Shown one piece after another: positions 24,301 through 39,300 of a DNA stretch of 64,000 bases (position 1 is the first letter of the stretch; every line of letters starts with the position of its first letter). Below the pieces are notes generated by a model, which had not been told where the DNA came from, ran no database searches, and saw nothing but the letters and a program-made list of their open reading frames with translations. The DNA lies in contig OZ026600.1 in assembly GCA_964020085.1 (NCBI GenBank), positions 34,810,205 to 34,874,204 of the forward strand. The letters run 5' to 3'. The DNA comes from Micromussa lordhowensis. Lineage: Eukaryota; Cnidaria; Anthozoa; Scleractinia; Lobophylliidae. The position numbers and the translations under genes are program-made.

Positions 24301-27300
24301 AAAATCGAGGCAGCTATTTAGATAAGTGGGGGCAGGAGCCCATCACTAGGAGCTTGCAACACCAATACTAAGCCTATGTCACGGCATTTTTACAGACCGG
24401 TCTATTTTTAGACTTCTTTTCCCGCAAAATAGGTCAGTTCCGTTCTACACGAGCGTGCATTGGTAAGGGAAACAATGGCAGCTTTGCCTTTTAATCTAGT
24501 GAAAATGCCGACGTCAATTAAAGAATCAAGTCCGTGCTTATGATTTGTCACTGTTGTCCCTGCGGGAGTCTGAATTCGCGGTAAATTCAAGCTAAAAATA
24601 GACAGGTCTGTGAAAACGCCGTGACAGGAATATGGGGTAGTTGCTGGCTCCTAGTGATGGGCTCCTGGTGGGGGCTAATATTTTTTAAAATCGGAGATTA
24701 TCGTATTTAGGTCAGCATATCTATCCTGAACTTCAAATTGCATGAACTTTTTCCTTAAAGAGAGATTTGAATTTGAAAAAGCAAGACTAACAATCACCGG
24801 TCATTCGGATCTGTGTTTGAGTAAAACTCGGTCAGGGAAATCACACGATTATCGTAACGCCATCATTTTCGAAAAGCTGCATTTTCAAAATGTTTTCCGT
24901 CCACACAAAGCGGGTGTTTTCAAATTCCTCCGGTTTGAAGAGCGTTTAAGAAAAACTCCGTTTTCGTGACAGTTCAGTGTGGACGGTAGGTAGGCCTAAC
25001 CTCCGTTTTCAAATTCCTCCAACCTAGTGTGGACAGCACCCGACTAAATGGAATGTGAATCGTTATTCATTGCGAACCGCTTATCTTATCTTTAATGTAT
25101 TTTATTTTACCAACAGTTGCGTTTTACAGTTACGAAGTTGTTTCATCAATTGATATCAGAAAGAATAACGCATGACTTCAGGTAGCGAGAACTTCTGACC
25201 CCCTGTTTCCCTCTGTAGTTAAAATTGTTTCCATACCTGTTGAGCTGTTCTGAATATAATAGACTTGTCCGCTCCACAACTCAAAAGCTGTAACTCATCA
25301 GATTCAGACACTGAAAACAAAATGCCAAGATTCAAAAGGAAAATTCTAAAGGCTGGTTTTCGTTAGCGACGGAGTCGTAATCAGAAGAGTAGAGGGATAC
25401 GATCACGTGAAAATCAAACCGAGGAGTCGGAGGCTGAACATCTAATGAAAACTTGATTGTCGGCGTCGGAAGCAGAACCTGAAGAACAAGCCATTCACAA
25501 TGCTCGATTCCAGGCCTTCTGATTGGTTTATTCTTCCGCTTCTGCTTCCGACTCCGACAATCTAGTTTTCACTGGATCATACGTGACGGAGTCGTAAGCC
25601 GGAAGAAATGGAAATGTTCTTTTTCTTCCGACTCCGATTCCATCGAGCTTATGACTCCGCTTACGACCACGATTTTCGATTTTCACTAGGTCGTAGGCTC
25701 TCTTACGACTCCGACTCGGATTCCGACACCGTCGCTAGTCACTGGCGTAGTGAAAACCAGCCTTAAAGCTAAACAAGATTTTTCTTGGTGCATAGTGATA
25801 GTAAATGTCACTTACTGTTGAACCTGATGGAGGTTATTGAAGCTGAATGATCATCCAATGTCTGAACAAGAACGAAGTTATTCAGCATATCAAAGACGTG
25901 AATGAGTCGATCTCGCCCGGCTGACGCAAGGAATTTATGAACTACAAGGAGAAAGGAATAACAAAATGTGAACACAGAGCGGTTTTCACTTTTCACAATT
26001 CGCATTTGCTTTGGTTTTTCAGCGATTGGTTTAAAAATCTCGCGCTATTTTCTCAACCAATCAGAAGTGAAACCAAAACCAAAATTTCCCGCACTTCGCG
26101 CCGGCTACACGTATTTATTTTGAGTTCTGATTGGTTCATTGGTTATGATTGTGTTACAACACTCCGCTGAAAATTGCTTTAAACAGCACCTGACAAACAA
26201 TCAAACCCTGAGTTACTTTAACCTTTGAAAGAAATAACTAACTTCCATTCCATACCTGAGTCTGTGGGTGAAAACTCTACACATAACACCTCTGATTCGT
26301 GGGCCTCAATTTTTGCAGTCTCATCAAAGAACGTCAAGTCATACACCCTGAAAAGAAATTGACTTTGTGGTAAGTATTTCAAAAGAAAGCTGCCCAAGAA
26401 AGTAGGTACATGTGAAGACATGGATGACTGATCATCGCAGTTATATAAAATTTTTCAGGCTTTAATTTCACAGCTGCTTAAACTGTGTTCATGTATATAA
26501 CTGCGATTATCATCTGTGTCTTCATATCTTTCTCCGCAGTTCAAATACATGATCTTTCGTATATTCATTTGCATAAGTAGGTATGTCTTGAAATTGTTCT
26601 CCTGTAAAATAGACGTCTGGGATTGGACCCGAAGCTTCTGCCATGCTTCTGGGCCGGGTTGTTCAAAGCCCGGTTAAGCTAACCCAGGGTTAGCGAGAAT
26701 TTTGATTCTAAATTTACAACTGTGGGTGAAAACTCTACACATAACACCTCTGATTCGTGGGCCTCAATTTGAGTTCTGAGTTTGAATAATCTCACACTAC
26801 CCAAAAACATAAGCAGTGAAAAACACTTTTAAACAAGAAAAATTAATACATTGGTTAACTTTTAATCCTGGGTTAGCGTTAACCGGCTTTCGAACAACCC
26901 GGCCCTGATTGCTAGCTTCACGGTTTTGAAGTTTCGGGCGCAATTAACAACCAGTTAGAGACTACATGTATCTCTGTACGGCGAAGCAATAAGTATAGAA
27001 TTTCTCAGGTTTCACTGTATATCAGATGTTACTTTTATAGGTATCTGTCAGGTTCGGATGACTAAAAAAATCGCCACGGAATGCTTTGTTCTTAAGGTGT
27101 TTTCTGGACTACATTGTAAGAGGCAGACGGGTACGTAGCAGTGTCTGTTGCCATGTAGAGGTCCCTCTACCCAGCTTAAAACGAATTGTAACTATGTTTT
27201 CTTTTGAAGTACAAACCTGATATTTCCTGATCTGTCTCCAGTAGCAAGTGCCTGTCCGTCGGGACTGATACGAAGACATCTCACCCCAGCATTCCGTGTG

Positions 27301-30300
27301 TCTCCAGTAGAATCACGCATGTTCTTTATGGCTTCCGAGAAAAAAATACAAATCACTAAAAGAAGACTTCAAGAGAGAAAAAGCGGTAAAGAGAAAAGGC
27401 ATCAACATATTTTAGAAACATGCGGAGCAAACTTTTCCCTTTCGAGTGTACAACGAGACATTAATTTCCTCAATTTCATTTGCTCTGTTTTAGGCCCCAG
27501 GTTTCACCATTGTCCTCTCTTAAAAGGAAACAGCTGTTAAGTAATCTTTTAGAAGTTTACTTGGAAGCTTGTTGTTTGAAACAAAATTATCACCTTACCT
27601 GGACTGATGTCAGTATCTTTCAAGTTAGCTACTGCATCTTCCATATACAATACTTTCATCATTTCCTGTAAGTATATCAAAAGCAAGAACAATTCTTTGA
27701 GATCACAGTGACGGATTACAGTTAAACTACGTGTTTATTCAGTTACTTGATTAAAAAAATGAATCAAATCCTGACAAGGCCACCCCGTTAATACGGCCAG
27801 ATTGTTTTGGGGTTCCACTATGTGATTTTCACCATAAACAAAGCGAGGATTGAGAGAAACAAGAGGTGAAAACTGTGGTTGTGTTGTACATTAAGACAAC
27901 CTACCTTGCTGTAAACATTCCTCTCAAATGAGATACTTGTCCCTAGAAAAGACAACACATAAGAATCTCAAAAAATCCCACTGGGATTTGAAAACAGAGA
28001 GATTCAAGGTACAATCACCGAACTTCTGAGATTTAATCTGTCTTTAAATTTGTGAAACTTCCATTAAATTGATCCTGATAAACAGCAGTTCTCACCTTCT
28101 TCAATGTTCCAGACTCTAACAGTATCATCAGCTGAACAAGTTAGGAATGAGCCTGGGGGAAGGGCTGCCTGCCGATTATCTGACACATTAGGGTAAACCT
28201 GCAGCAAAAAAATCAGATTTCAACAAATCATTGTCACTGGTACAAGATAAAATCAAGGAAGTACATGTAAGGTGACTTTTCAGCGAGAATGAAAAAAGAA
28301 TGGTATGTGCTCTTTATTCTTGACTATTATTTTGCTAAAATATGTAATTAAAATAAAACCCTAGTTCAAGAGAGATAGGATTAGTGTACAACATCAAACA
28401 TCTTGATCAGAAGAAGGAAACAGTTAATTATTGCTCAGTTCTGTATCATGTGCAGAAACAAAACGTTTCCAAATGTCATCCAACCTTGATGCTAACAATG
28501 AATTGAAAATTGGGAATCACAAACACTTTAGAGTCCCTGAGAGTAGAGCTTCACAGTAAATATGGAAGATTTAGATCAAACACTATGTCTGGGAGACGAC
28601 TCTTTCTTGGGGAAAGAATTAACAGTGCAAAAAGATAAATAATTCTTAGTTTTCTAGAACTATTACAGGTACTTAAAAAATAACATTATTGATTATGTTC
28701 ACAGCGTTTACAGTACCTCAACTCCCCACACACATGCACTATGATAAAGAGAAGACCAGGTTTTCCCAATTTTTTTCATGTCTTTCACGTCCCATGTGTA
28801 CAAGCTGTGGTCATTGTAAACACAGGCCAACTACAAGAACAAATCAATACAATAATAACATCTTCACATAAAAAATGTACTTATTCAAATGTTGGATTTA
28901 CCATCAAAACATAAACTCACTTGCCACAGAAAAGAAATCTGATTTTAGAAAATGGCTTGTCTATTTTATTTTATTTGCATTGTAGAACAGTCATGCAGTT
29001 GTGTGAACGTTGTCTGAAATTCACCTTTTCCAACGGATTAATTAAATTCAACTTTGAAACTGACAATTAAAACAAATTGCACTCAACTCAAAATTAAACA
29101 CAACTTAGGATGCTGAGTTCTAAAATTGGAGATTTGTAGGCAACTCAGTAGCTGAAATAAATACAGTTACAGTCAAACTAAGAAAAGCGTACCCCTCAAT
29201 ATTGCATTAATGAACTGATTATTTGAAACTTGAACCCGCTAGTCGTTTTAAGAATGCAATAATGAATTGATTATTCGAACATTGAACTTGCTCGTTTGAT
29301 CCAAGAATATGGCTAACGGGTTCCATTTTCGAAAAATCAATTCACTGTTGCAACTAGTACGTTTCAAACCTACTAGTCTTTTCTAGAATGCAATAGTGAA
29401 TTGATTTTTCAAAAACGGAACCTGTTAGCCGTATCCTTGGATCGAACGAGCTAGTTCAATATTCGAATAATCAATTCATTATTGCATTCTTGAAATGACT
29501 AGCGGGTTCAAGTTTCAAATAATCAGTTTATTAATGCAATCTTGAGGGGTACGCTTCACTTAGTTTGACTGTAAGAAATTTATAAAATCAATGTATTGAC
29601 TCACCCTATGGTTGACAGTGTCAAGAGCTACAGCAATTGCATCAGGATAAACCGCCTTCTCTGGCTTTGATAGTAGATTACTACACGCAAAAGGTAACAA
29701 CAACACACTAAAGTTATTTTTAGAGGACATTCTCGTTTAGCCTGAATGTTAGATATCTCTCGTCACACACTCACTTCATCACTTGCAAGAGACACACATG
29801 AGATTTGGAAAACATTGAGAAAGAAAATGTAACTGAAAACCCCTTTTTTAAGGAGTGCTAGTAAAGTTTGTCATTACACTTGTCTGTTTACTCATGCTAG
29901 TTTAAGTCAAATGCAGTTCAGATCTGATAACAAGTACAAAATACAAATTCATGAGTCTGTTACCTAGAGTCAATCCCTTCTGCTACATTAACTCCCAGAA
30001 AATGAGGTTTTGGAATAGTTACAATGAACTGCAACTTCAAAGGATTAAATACTCTGAAAGAAAAGCAAAATCATTCCCTAATAAGTCAGTCAAATATAAT
30101 ATGTAACAAGTGTACATGCACATGAAGTCATACGCTGCTAAACATTGTTTTGTTTAAGTTTTTTTTATATAATAGGCTTTATAATTTAAGCACTACTTAC
30201 AAAACAAGGACCACAAAACAGAGGTTACTTTAAAAAAATTTGAAATACAACATCTGCGAGACTTACAAAACAACATAGTACAATAATAATTTTTACAATA

Positions 30301-33300
30301 CCAAATTAGAAATATTTTTTTTTATATCCAGTGGATATCAAGCAGATAAATTTACCCACTAGCCAGGATAAAATTAGCTCTAGTTTTTCTGAAACTTAAG
30401 TCAGCTTGCAATTTTTACGTGCCATAATTTTTAACAAGTACATAAATTCATTATTAATTGTAAATTAAATCTGCTAGTCCATAAAATTTAAAAACTGGAG
30501 CTAATTTTGCTATAAGTGTTTACAATTACCTTATTATTCCATCTGCACATCCACATATGATGTAATGTTCACTAACAGCTAAGGCATGTGCTTTAGATGA
30601 CTGTAAAAAAGAGAGATGCAACAAATTATTGGAAGAATTTAGGGAAGGTCCTGCACAATGATAGGAGCCTGACAGGAAAATAAGGGTATAAACTCATGGC
30701 ATACATACGGTACATGCAGTTACTGTATAATTAAACATATCATAACTTCTAAACATTAACTTTGTAATGCGGTCTTTAAAGCAAGCTTTCAACCATTTCT
30801 TTTGAACATGCAGGGTTTTCAGGCTGGACACCTTGACCAGGTTGTGAGAACACCAATTTCTTCTTGCCTGATTTGACAATCTCAAGGAAAGTTTTCCTTA
30901 TAGAGAAGTTTGCTTCAAAATGTTTGTCTGCTTAACTGCAGTGCATGAACTTGTTCATACATTTAGTGTCTACACGTAATCACTGTTTCTTCTATTTATT
31001 TGTTAATCAGATTTAGTTATAGTGGGTTTTGTAATTCATCAGTTAGTAACAGACAAAGAGCCATTTTTTTGTATGGATACTCTGTTAATAAACCATTATT
31101 ATTATTAATTATCATTATTATTTGTGAATCTGTGCTGTCGGGAATCCTTATGCGATATAAGGCGAGATTGCTGTCATCATTTTGTTAGCAAACGGGACTT
31201 TGTGGAGGATGCCCAACAAGCTTGTCAAGCAGAAAGGTCAGAGTCCCTTGGCTGAGTCAAAATGAAAGTGCTGTGTAAGACTAGCCACAAACAATGTATT
31301 ATCACAAGTAACTGTCAACTTTATTGTCAATTATTATTAAATTATCATTATCATTATTATTATTATGGCCTACATTTTATTAACAAACAAAATTTTACAT
31401 TCTACTGACACTCTACATGATTGTCCATGTACATGTAGTTGATAACTGAATTTGGCTAACAAATTTCCAAATAAAGCAAGAACTACACATTGAACACATG
31501 TACGTTGCTAGATGTAGGAACATCTTAGCAGAAGGGTCACTGACTGTTTTTAAGCACCTTGAGCTCCACCCAGGTATCAAGCACTCTCTTGCTATTAATA
31601 GAGCACAGCAGTCCTGAACTGGTCACACAGTAAGTTATATCAGAGTTTATTCCGCGACCACAAGCTACGTCATAGAATGTGTTGTTTCTTTGTTCTCCCA
31701 AAAGTGCAGCTCGGCCATTGATGACCAGTGTCTTGGAGACCTAGAGTTAGGAATCAAATGAAAACAGAATACATATTGACATTTACTGAAGTGAACAGCT
31801 TTCATGGGCGAATTTCTACATATTAACTGAATACTCCTTGCCTTTCTGGACTGGGTTGTTCAAAGCCTGATTAAGCTAACCCAGGATTTGCGAGAAGTTT
31901 GATTTTTGTAACTTTGCAGAGGATTTCTGTTTTTGTTTCCTGTCCTTCAGTTTTGAATTTGGGTTACCTCAAACTACACAAAACATAAGTACTGAAAACA
32001 TTTTTATACAAGAAAATTAATACTATAGTCCTTTAATCCTGGGTTAGCGTTAACCTCCTCCTTGATAGAATGTCATTATTAGCCAGTGCTGGGTCTTTGG
32101 TGGTAGGGTGTGTTTGCTAATTTACAGGCATAATCACAACCTTTTGTACACCCTGTAGCTTGTGAGTCACCTTTTTCCCAAGTTAATAGGGCTTATACTT
32201 TACAAATACATATTGTTAACAATAATCATTCATAACAATATTGATCAGTTAGTATATACCACACAAGTGAATAGTACTTTTCGCGCGCGCTGATTGGTTA
32301 GCTCGGGGGTGATTAACCAAGTACTATTCACCTCCAAGCAGCCGAAGAAAAACAAAGTGGCTTTTGTCGCTATATTTTAGCTAATAAAGTTACTCTTTGG
32401 GCTGCTAGTTATTCAGCTTGTGTGGTATATACTAAAACAATTATTCACCTCAGTGTCGTTGAATAATTGTTAGTAATTTATTAGATTTAAACTTGTAATG
32501 TTAGTGTATAAAGATCATGCAGTGTATATTTCTCACCTTAGACTTATTTGACTCTGTGTCAAAATACCAAAATTTAACATGACGAACACCAACGGTTACA
32601 AAGAAGCTACCATTTTCAGAGAATGATAGCGCAGACACCTAAGGATGAAAGAGCAAACTGCTGATTAAGAGGAATGTTTGCACTGACTAGACCATAACCC
32701 AGTTTTCCCTTCGTCTTTCTCAAAACAAAATCTGTTACACAATCATTCATATGAAAACATGTTTGATTTGCATGATAATGAAAATGCAGGACTACTCAGA
32801 CTACCAAAATATGATATAAATTAAGGTTTGTGCTTTTGTCTAGTGCTCAGAGAACGCAACCTGAAAGTGGTCTGTTTAATAATTGGGTTTTAGAACAACC
32901 AGATTACAGCCGTGAGTGACAACTTGGCAATCTTATTTATGAGTCAGTTGAAGCAACATTCCTTCTTTCACTTCAGTAGCATGTTACAAAGTTTGCACAA
33001 TAATATTGTTGACCTACCTTAGATGAAACTTTATTGCTTGCAACCTTTGTACCAGTCTACAGTGAAAACAAAGAGATACATATATTAAATGAAAAACTTC
33101 TATCTTAAAGTTTGCATAAAATGCCAAGTTTACGTAAATGTAGCTGCAAAGTGAGAAAGAAAACAAAATTCAAGCTTCTCGAGTTTGAAATCCACAAGCT
33201 TTGTGATCATGGTGACTGCATGTATTAAATGGACTGTATTTGAAAAATTAGTTTCATTGATTCAGAAAACATAGTCATTACAAATGCTTTCTGTGAAGAC

Positions 33301-36300
33301 ATCAGTGATCATCGCAGTTATGAACACCACTTAAGCAGCTGTGAAATTAAAGCCTGAAAATATAGAGGCCTGGAGGGGATTCAAAGCCATGAACTCTGCG
33401 ATACCAGTGCAGAGCTCTACCAACCAAGCTATTAAGCCAGCTGGGAGCTGGTCACATTGTGAGTTCGTAATATACCCGTAGATGATGAAGAATGTATTAT
33501 ATGAATATATGAAAGATATGAAGACATCAGTGATCATTGCAGTTATGAATGCAACTTAAGCAGCTGTGAAATTAAAGTCTGAAAAAAAATTCAGGCCTGA
33601 ACACATGACCTCTGCAATACTGGTGCAGCAATTCTTCATAATCTACAGGTATGTTACGAACTCACAATGTGACCAGCTCCCAGTTGGCTTAATAGCTCAG
33701 TTGGCAGAGGTCGAAATGTTGCCTGTCTACCTGTCGATTTCAGGTAATTTCAGAAAGTGACAGGTAAAAAATATTCATGCCTGTCGCTGGCGACAGGTAA
33801 GAAAACCTTAGTAATACAGAATTTATTGATTTGAATAATATTTTCATCCGTTTTTCCACACGAAGTCGTTCTCACTCATGCAGCTCTCGCACAATATTTA
33901 CCAGACTCAATATTGAATAAAAGCAAGATGATGCAATCTTTGTAGTGCGCAGGACAAAGACGGCAAGTGTGTCTTCTCCCGTGTTTCTTTGCCTATCACG
34001 TGCGAGTTCGCAATATGGATCGTTTTCTGACCCGTAAGTCATTGCTTTCTATCAGTTTATTATTAATGATTGTACAACCCCAGTTGAGTTTCAAAACGTA
34101 AAAATAAAATAATATGAAAAAAATATTGTTCAAGTTGGATGTTGGTGGAGACAGCTAAAAAACATTCTGCCTGTCACTAGACACAGGTAAACAGTCTGGA
34201 ACATTTCGACCCCTGGTTGGTAGAGCACTGCACTGGTATCGCAGAGGTCATGAGTTTGAATCCCATTAAGGCCTGAATTTTTTTCAGGCTCTAATTTTAC
34301 AGCTGCTTAAGTAGTGTTCATAACTGCGATGATCACTGATGTCTTCATATCTTTCTCCCCAGTTCAAATACATGATCTTTCATATAATTCATTTGCAAAC
34401 ACTTGCCGTGTTTTAAATTTGCTTCTGGCTTTTTTGCTACATGTACATGTAGTTAAATACAGTGTATAACTTTATATTATGCTAGCCAAGAGAGTCAACT
34501 TACATGTTATTGTAGTATATCTTTCCAAAATTGAAAAAAAAAACATAAGAGAAGTGAAAAATCTAAAAACAACATTGAAATGATGTAATAGGAAAATAGC
34601 ATGAACAGCACTGAAAAAATGGAAAAGTGAAAGATTCTATACCGAACTGGACTTCAGTCTGAAAAAGTGACTGATACAAAGATTTAATTGACTGTCTTAT
34701 CTGAATGTACACAAACATTGCAGTCCAGAGGAAACAAATACCTTCCAGTTCCAAATATTGACAATCATATCATGTTGGAATCCAACAGATGCCACATACT
34801 TTAAATTAGGAGAAAATGCCTTGAAAAAGAAATGAAAAAGAAAATACACATAAATTACACCACACAAAATAGAGAAGTCAGCCCAAAAAAGTACTCTGCA
34901 TACAATAAACCCTCTCAAGTCAAGATGGCTGAAAGTAATGTCTGTTTCAAGACAACCAGTATTCTAATCATCGTTCAGTCACCTGGCCCTAGACGTTCGC
35001 TTTTTCTATCAACATTGGTTGCCAGCTACTAGAACATTTTGACAGGGCTGTACTGTAGTCTACCAGAATGGTAGAGTACAGTACAGGGGTAGGGGATAGG
35101 AGACAGGGGGTAGGAGATCTGGGGGGATTAGGGGTAGGGGTTGGTATGGGATCCTGATATGGTAGGACACCCACAGGGTTAGGAACTGAGGGGGTGCACA
35201 GTGTACATGTCATTCTTTATACATTTGTATGAATCTCCTAAAACGTGAAAAAAGAATTAACCTAAGTTGAAAAAAATTAATCCAGGTTAAATCATTCTGA
35301 CCTAAAGAACAAATTGACCTACAACATATACAGTGCACACTGGTCATCCAGTTTCAGTTGAAGAACAATTAAGATTCTGTCCTGCTAGTGAATAAAGCAT
35401 TTCGGAACCTTTCAAATGATTAATTCAGTACAATTACTTTTTACTATATGTGCACTGTAACCTACCACACATGCAATACCAAATTTATGTCCCTTTGCCA
35501 TCTCCGATATCTGCGGATGGGACTGATCTTCCATATCCCAGACTCGCACACATGGCATGTGACCACTCTGTTGAAAAGATGAAGAAAAATTTGGCAGGTT
35601 TAAGTTTCCTTAATCAAAATTAATAAGAGTGATGTTTCAACTACTGAGATTCATTTCAAATGACTATACACAATTTACAAAACCCTACATTGTGAGATGG
35701 AGAAAATTAAAGTAATTTAAATAGATTAATTTTATTAACACTATTATTAACTACTTACTAACCAAGGGTTAGGTCTTTAGGGGAACATCTCAAACTGAGA
35801 CCTTGTCATATTGACCAAGCGATAGCGAAACCAAAACATTCAAGGTTAATAAGTTGTTTATTAAATACATGTAGCTATTTGCTTTGCTTTTGCAGGCGAG
35901 TCAGGAGAACAATGTCCTAGAATTAGCCGTTCTATTGGCTACAGACACAAGGCATATAATAGTTTTGGTTAGATCTTCTATAATTTAGGTTTTATTAACT
36001 TACTTCACCCGTTGCCAAATACTTGCCATCACCTGAGAAGGCTACTGAAGTGATTGTTTTCCTGCAGAAAATAAAATATTTAGAGTTCAATGACTATTTC
36101 TTTGTTGTAACACAAAACAAAGGGAACAAATTGAGTACAAAACCTTTTATAATGTTAACTACACATAAATAAAGTTCTGTAATCATAGGATGCTTTAAAA
36201 CAAGAACTTGTGAAATCAGTAGTAAACAATGTTTCTCCATCCTCACAACAGTACATGTATTATTAAGTTCAAAATGTCAGTGTAATAAAAGTTTCTTACT

Positions 36301-39300
36301 TGGATGTATTGAGAACAAAACTTTGTTTGTTTTTCCTGGGGTTGAACAAGACCACTACACATCTGTGAATATGAACAGAACATTTTAGTCTTGTTGGTCT
36401 GAAGGGAGGAAAGAAATTCTAGCAGCATTGTGTTAAGCCAACGTACAGCTGGCTCGGCCTCACATACATTACCATTCACACTTGGAACTTGTCAAGAAAA
36501 AGTTTCCACTTTATGTAGGTTTCTGCCCATAGAAAAGCTTATATGTAAAGGTAGTACACTGTATTTGCATATGGCTTAAGCCATGACAAAGTCCCCACTT
36601 AGTGGTCTACATGTACATCTGTTACTGTGCAGGCTTTTACCCAGGATGTGAAAAGTGGGCGTCTAAAATGTGGTAAAGGGCCTGCCCAAATGAACAATTT
36701 ATAAGGCAACATATGAAAAATAAAACAATTTTCTATAAAAAGTGACCGTCCACAGGACACCTGGACACACATCTGGCTAAATGCCTGGGTGGGTGTCTTA
36801 TGGCAGAAGTTTTATTCTAACATCTTGTACCTGTTTGTTAGTTTTAGTACAGATATCACAACCTATGATTGGTGTAGAGTTCAAAGCCTTAGGCACCTAT
36901 GACTTTTAATACGCTCTAGTGTACGCATGTACATGTACTGTAGGAACTGCAGTTTGATGGCAGTACATGTAACTGTTGCAGGTCAAAATGAAATTCAGGT
37001 TAAATTGATTTTAACCTAGTTTAATTCTCAATTTCCTTTGTCCTCTAACCCTAATTATTCATGATCCATGAATAATCAGGGTTAAGAACAAAGGAATTTC
37101 ATTTTAACCTAAATTTCATTTTGACCTGCAACATAACCATTATAGGGAGCAGTGCTTTCAATAAGATTTGAAGTAGGTGGCTACCTTGGAACAGCACCCG
37201 AGTAATATGAGAAGCCCACGAGAATTTCTCTCTGGAGAATTTTTAAAAGTTAAATATACCCGCTGACTTTCAACAAAATACCCGCCGGAGCTCCGGCAGG
37301 TGCCGGGTCCTATTGAAAGCACTGCAGGGAGAAGAACATAGAGGAACCTAGTAGTTATAATTCAGCACGAACTTTATTCTCTCACATCAATACAGCGATA
37401 AATGATTTTTTGAGGCTCACTCGCCCCAAATTACTAATTAAAATAATTGTGCTAATTAATATGTTACTTTGAACTCATTCTCACAGTTGACGCAACGATT
37501 TCTTTTGTAAAATACTTTTTTTAGATTCCATGTGACTATAAATCAATCAGAACAGTATCTTTTGCTCATTTTTGTACAACCTGTGGCCAAAAGTCTAACC
37601 ATTTACACAATATAAAGGCAACACAATTCTGGAACACAAAGATTTAATGTCCAGAATTAGAGAAACTGACATGGAGCAATTAAAATGTCTGTTGTATATT
37701 GAGACCTGAACATCCAAGCTTTGAATGTACACAGCTGCAACTTGTAAAATACTATTCCATTCTCAACAATTAAAGAATTAAAGAACATGTGGGATTATTT
37801 GATGCCTTTTCTTTCTAAGTAAATACAGATTGCTATTTCATGGAATTTTTCATCGTAATCTGTGGTCTACGACTTTGGGAAACTTTCTTGAAGTTGTTGA
37901 GATGGATGGAAAACAATCACTCATTATTATTTACATTAATCGATAGCGCATTCTTTTATTCTCGGATTGAACTGAGACTATTGACGATTTAAATGGAGTC
38001 TAACGCACAGACCAAATTTTTTAGATCTGACAACTGATGATACATTGTATTTCCCTGTAACAACCTCCACTATTTTTTAGCTTCCGGATGATACAAAAAT
38101 GCATATCCCGTAAATACAAACAACGTCACTCGACAAAACTGGCTGTAACCCACTGTGCCACCACCTGACTAGAGGAATATATTTTGACTAGCTAGTGAAA
38201 CTGACACTTCAGGGATCACCAGACCAGAACCTGGTTGTTAAAATAATGGACGCTATGCACTGCAGATCACTATATACAAGTGTTGATGAAACCAATCTAC
38301 ATCCACTAAGCATTATTCTTCGTTTGAACCACTGGGACCAGAAAGTGGAATAAAGTAGTCTCCACGAGTCGTCTGTGACATTGTGCACAAGATATATATA
38401 ATAGGAACATAATTTTTAACCAAATAAATAAGTTCTCTACTTTGGTTTTAAAATTGAATTTGTGTTTAACTGAATTTCAAAATTAACAACTTTTTTGACT
38501 GAACACAAATTGTCAGCTAATTTGCATGGCTATCAACTGAATTTAGGTTTGGCTCCAGAAGGTTTAACCTACATGTAGAACCTGTTGTGGATTCTTGGAC
38601 TTGAATGTTACAAAGTCAAGAATTGCTGCAGGCAGTATCATGACTTGTTATACAAGTATCTTCATAAAAGCTGATTAGTTTATGGTTGATGTCCTGACAG
38701 GCATAAAGGAAAACATGCAATTCGTAAGGCAAATATTTAGAAGGAAACTGTCAAATTTGCAGGTTATTGAATTGCAAGACTTCCTAAAAGATTCTCATTT
38801 CAAAGAAAACTCTTTCCCCAGCGGGGTACATGAAAAAGTAAATAACCTTTTATTGTTTGATTAAGTTAATTTTATTTTGTTGGAGGATAATATATTCCTT
38901 GACTCATCGCATGTTAGTGATTACATACTAATTACTCTGGGCAAGCGAAATAAAATGCAAATTGAAATTATATCAGCGGCTATGGAGATATTTTTAGCGA
39001 TCTTGTTAAGAACAGCTGGTGAAGTGGCAAGTGCAAATGCCCCTCTAGACTCTAGATCGAAGAGATTACAAGAAAAAAAGTTGCGCTGGATGGAAGAAAT
39101 TTAGCCAAGCTAACCTGCAAGAGCGATCGTTGCAATTTCCAAGCCACTCAATACGAGTAAATACAATGAAAAATAACATATGACAACAAGACAAAGACCC
39201 CAAATAGCTCGGAAACCATAATAACCCCTCAGCATGACCCAGCGATCATTAAAATTGATTCAATTTCATAACAACTTCTCAATGACTGTTTAAAATTTCC

